A DNA stretch of 5,469 bases, taken from positions 1-5,469 of the forward strand of contig JAEYNS010000086.1 of the NCBI GenBank assembly GCA_023412435.1, written 5' to 3'. Of the stretch, positions 4,752 to 5,469 are shown piece by piece. The notes under the pieces are model-generated. The model was not told the DNA's origin. It did not search any database and saw only the letters and a program-made list of their open reading frames with translations. How positions within the stretch are numbered: the stretch's first letter is position 1; each line of letters starts with the position of its first letter. Source of the stretch: Actinomycetes bacterium (GTDB taxonomy: Bacteria; Actinomycetota; Actinomycetes; Propionibacteriales; Propionibacteriaceae). The position numbers were made by a program, and so were the translations under genes.

Positions 4752-5469
4752 CTAACTGCGCTCCAGCCAGTCACCCTCGGCGAGCAGCCCGGTCTGTCGG
4801 ACGGCGTCGGCGAAGCCGGGGGTGCGGCACTCCGGGTCACGGCGGACGCACTCCTGCGCCAATTCCCGCGCCTGCGCGATCAGCTCGGCGTGCTCGAGCA
4901 CCCGCAACAGCCGCAGGCTGGAGCGGCCGCCGGACTGGTTGGCCCCCAGGACGTCGCCCTCCCGGCGCTGTTCGAGGTCGAGTTCGGCGAGCTCGAAGCC
5001 GTCCGTGGTGGCCGCCACGGCCTCGAGTCGCACCCGGGCCGGCTCCCCCGACGGCACCCGGGTCACCAACAGGCACACCCCGGGGTGGCTGCCACGGCCG
5101 ATCCTGCCCCGCAGTTGGTGCAGCTGGGAGATGCCGAACCGGTCGGCGTCCCACACCACCATCATCGTGGCGTTCGGGACGTCCACCCCCACCTCGATCA
5201 CGGTGGTGGCGACCAGGACGTCGAGCTCGCCGGCGGCGAAGGCGTCCATCACGGCGTTCTTGGTGTCGGCCGGCAGTTGGCCGTGCAGGATGTCGACCCG
5301 CAGGTCGGCCAGAGGACCCGCCTTCAGCTGGGCGGCGAGTTCCACCACCCCGAGCCCGGTGTCGGTGCCGCCCTGGCCGCCGATCCGCGGGCAGACGATG
5401 AAGACCTGGCGTCCGGTGGCGACCTCCTCGGCGACCCGCTGCCAGGCCCGTTCCACCCAGGCCGGGCGC
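4752..5469 (-). CDS. recG: ATP-dependent DNA helicase RecG, C-terminal part
   Basis: Branched-DNA translocase that reverses stalled replication forks and processes recombination intermediates. Only the last 238 codons are in the window, and the frame is open through the right edge (RPAWVERAWQRVAEEV). They cover the second RecA-like helicase domain. Visible parts are FIVCPRI, VDILHGQLPADTKNAVMDAF, motif V ATTVIEVGVDVP at visible residues 87-98, and motif VI QLHQLRGRIGRG ending at 126. These are followed by the RecG-specific REGDVLGANQSGGRSSLRLLRVL segment near the C-terminus, which includes the TRG-type coupling region. That last segment separates RecG from Mfd and PriA. The apparent GTG at 5456 is an internal valine codon, not a start. 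The N-terminal wedge domain and Walker motifs lie outside the window. The C-terminus (GDWLERS) is intact. Confidence 0.97.
   Translation of the reverse strand, partial: RPAWVERAWQRVAEEVATGRQVFIVCPRIGGQGGTDTGLGVVELAAQLKAGPLADLRVDILHGQLPADTKNAVMDAFAAGELDVLVATTVIEVGVDVPNATMMVVWDADRFGISQLHQLRGRIGRGSHPGVCLLVTRVPSGEPARVRLEAVAATTDGFELAELDLEQRREGDVLGANQSGGRSSLRLLRVLEHAELIAQARELAQECVRRDPECRTPGFADAVRQTGLLAEGDWLERS

Noticed and set aside
1..5469. CRISPR array, tRNA, rRNA, insertion sequence or phage genes
   Set aside because: No regularly spaced repeats, cloverleaf sequence, transposase motif or terminal repeats were seen; the window is filled by conserved chromosomal genes.

Overview
The window is a compact run of ten genes, all on the minus strand, with high G+C and very short or negative intergenic gaps. 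The gene order, the GTG starts, a DivIVA-like septation protein and a four-cysteine L32 point to a high-G+C actinobacterium. Propionibacteriales is a plausible order, but that is inference from general resemblance, not from a search.

Reading in the direction of transcription (right to left): the 3' part of recG (replication-fork helicase) enters at the right edge. It is followed by rsmD (16S rRNA guanine-N2 methyltransferase), coaD (phosphopantetheine adenylyltransferase) and a short coiled-coil protein resembling mycobacterial SepIVA. rsmD and coaD share an ATGA junction. coaD and the SepIVA-like gene overlap by 8 nt, so these three genes look translationally coupled.

A gap of about 90 nt (3062-3149) then holds a candidate promoter. 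It has TTGGAG and TAGAGT boxes, an 18-nt spacer and a perfect inverted repeat inside the spacer. It leads into yceD (DUF177, 23S rRNA accumulation), rpmF (ribosomal protein L32), rnc (RNase III) and mutM (Fpg, 8-oxoguanine glycosylase). This is the conserved bacterial yceD-rpmF pair joined to the actinobacterial sepIVA-yceD-rnc-mutM order. A macro-domain ADP-ribose hydrolase 4 nt after mutM and the first 61 codons of a GtrA-family membrane protein complete the window. From memory, many actinobacteria have smc and ftsY after mutM; they are not seen here.

Functionally the block mixes ribosome building (rsmD, yceD, rpmF, rnc), DNA maintenance (recG, mutM), coenzyme A synthesis (coaD) and septation (SepIVA-like). 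The macro-domain and GtrA genes look like lineage-specific additions at the end.

No mobile element, CRISPR array, tRNA, rRNA or classical intrinsic terminator was seen, and no stretch over 300 bases lacks a gene. I do not see a clear undescribed system. The points most worth a second look are the SepIVA-like gene and its coupling to coaD, the promoter with its internal inverted repeat, the hairpin before rpmF, and the macro-domain gene beside mutM.
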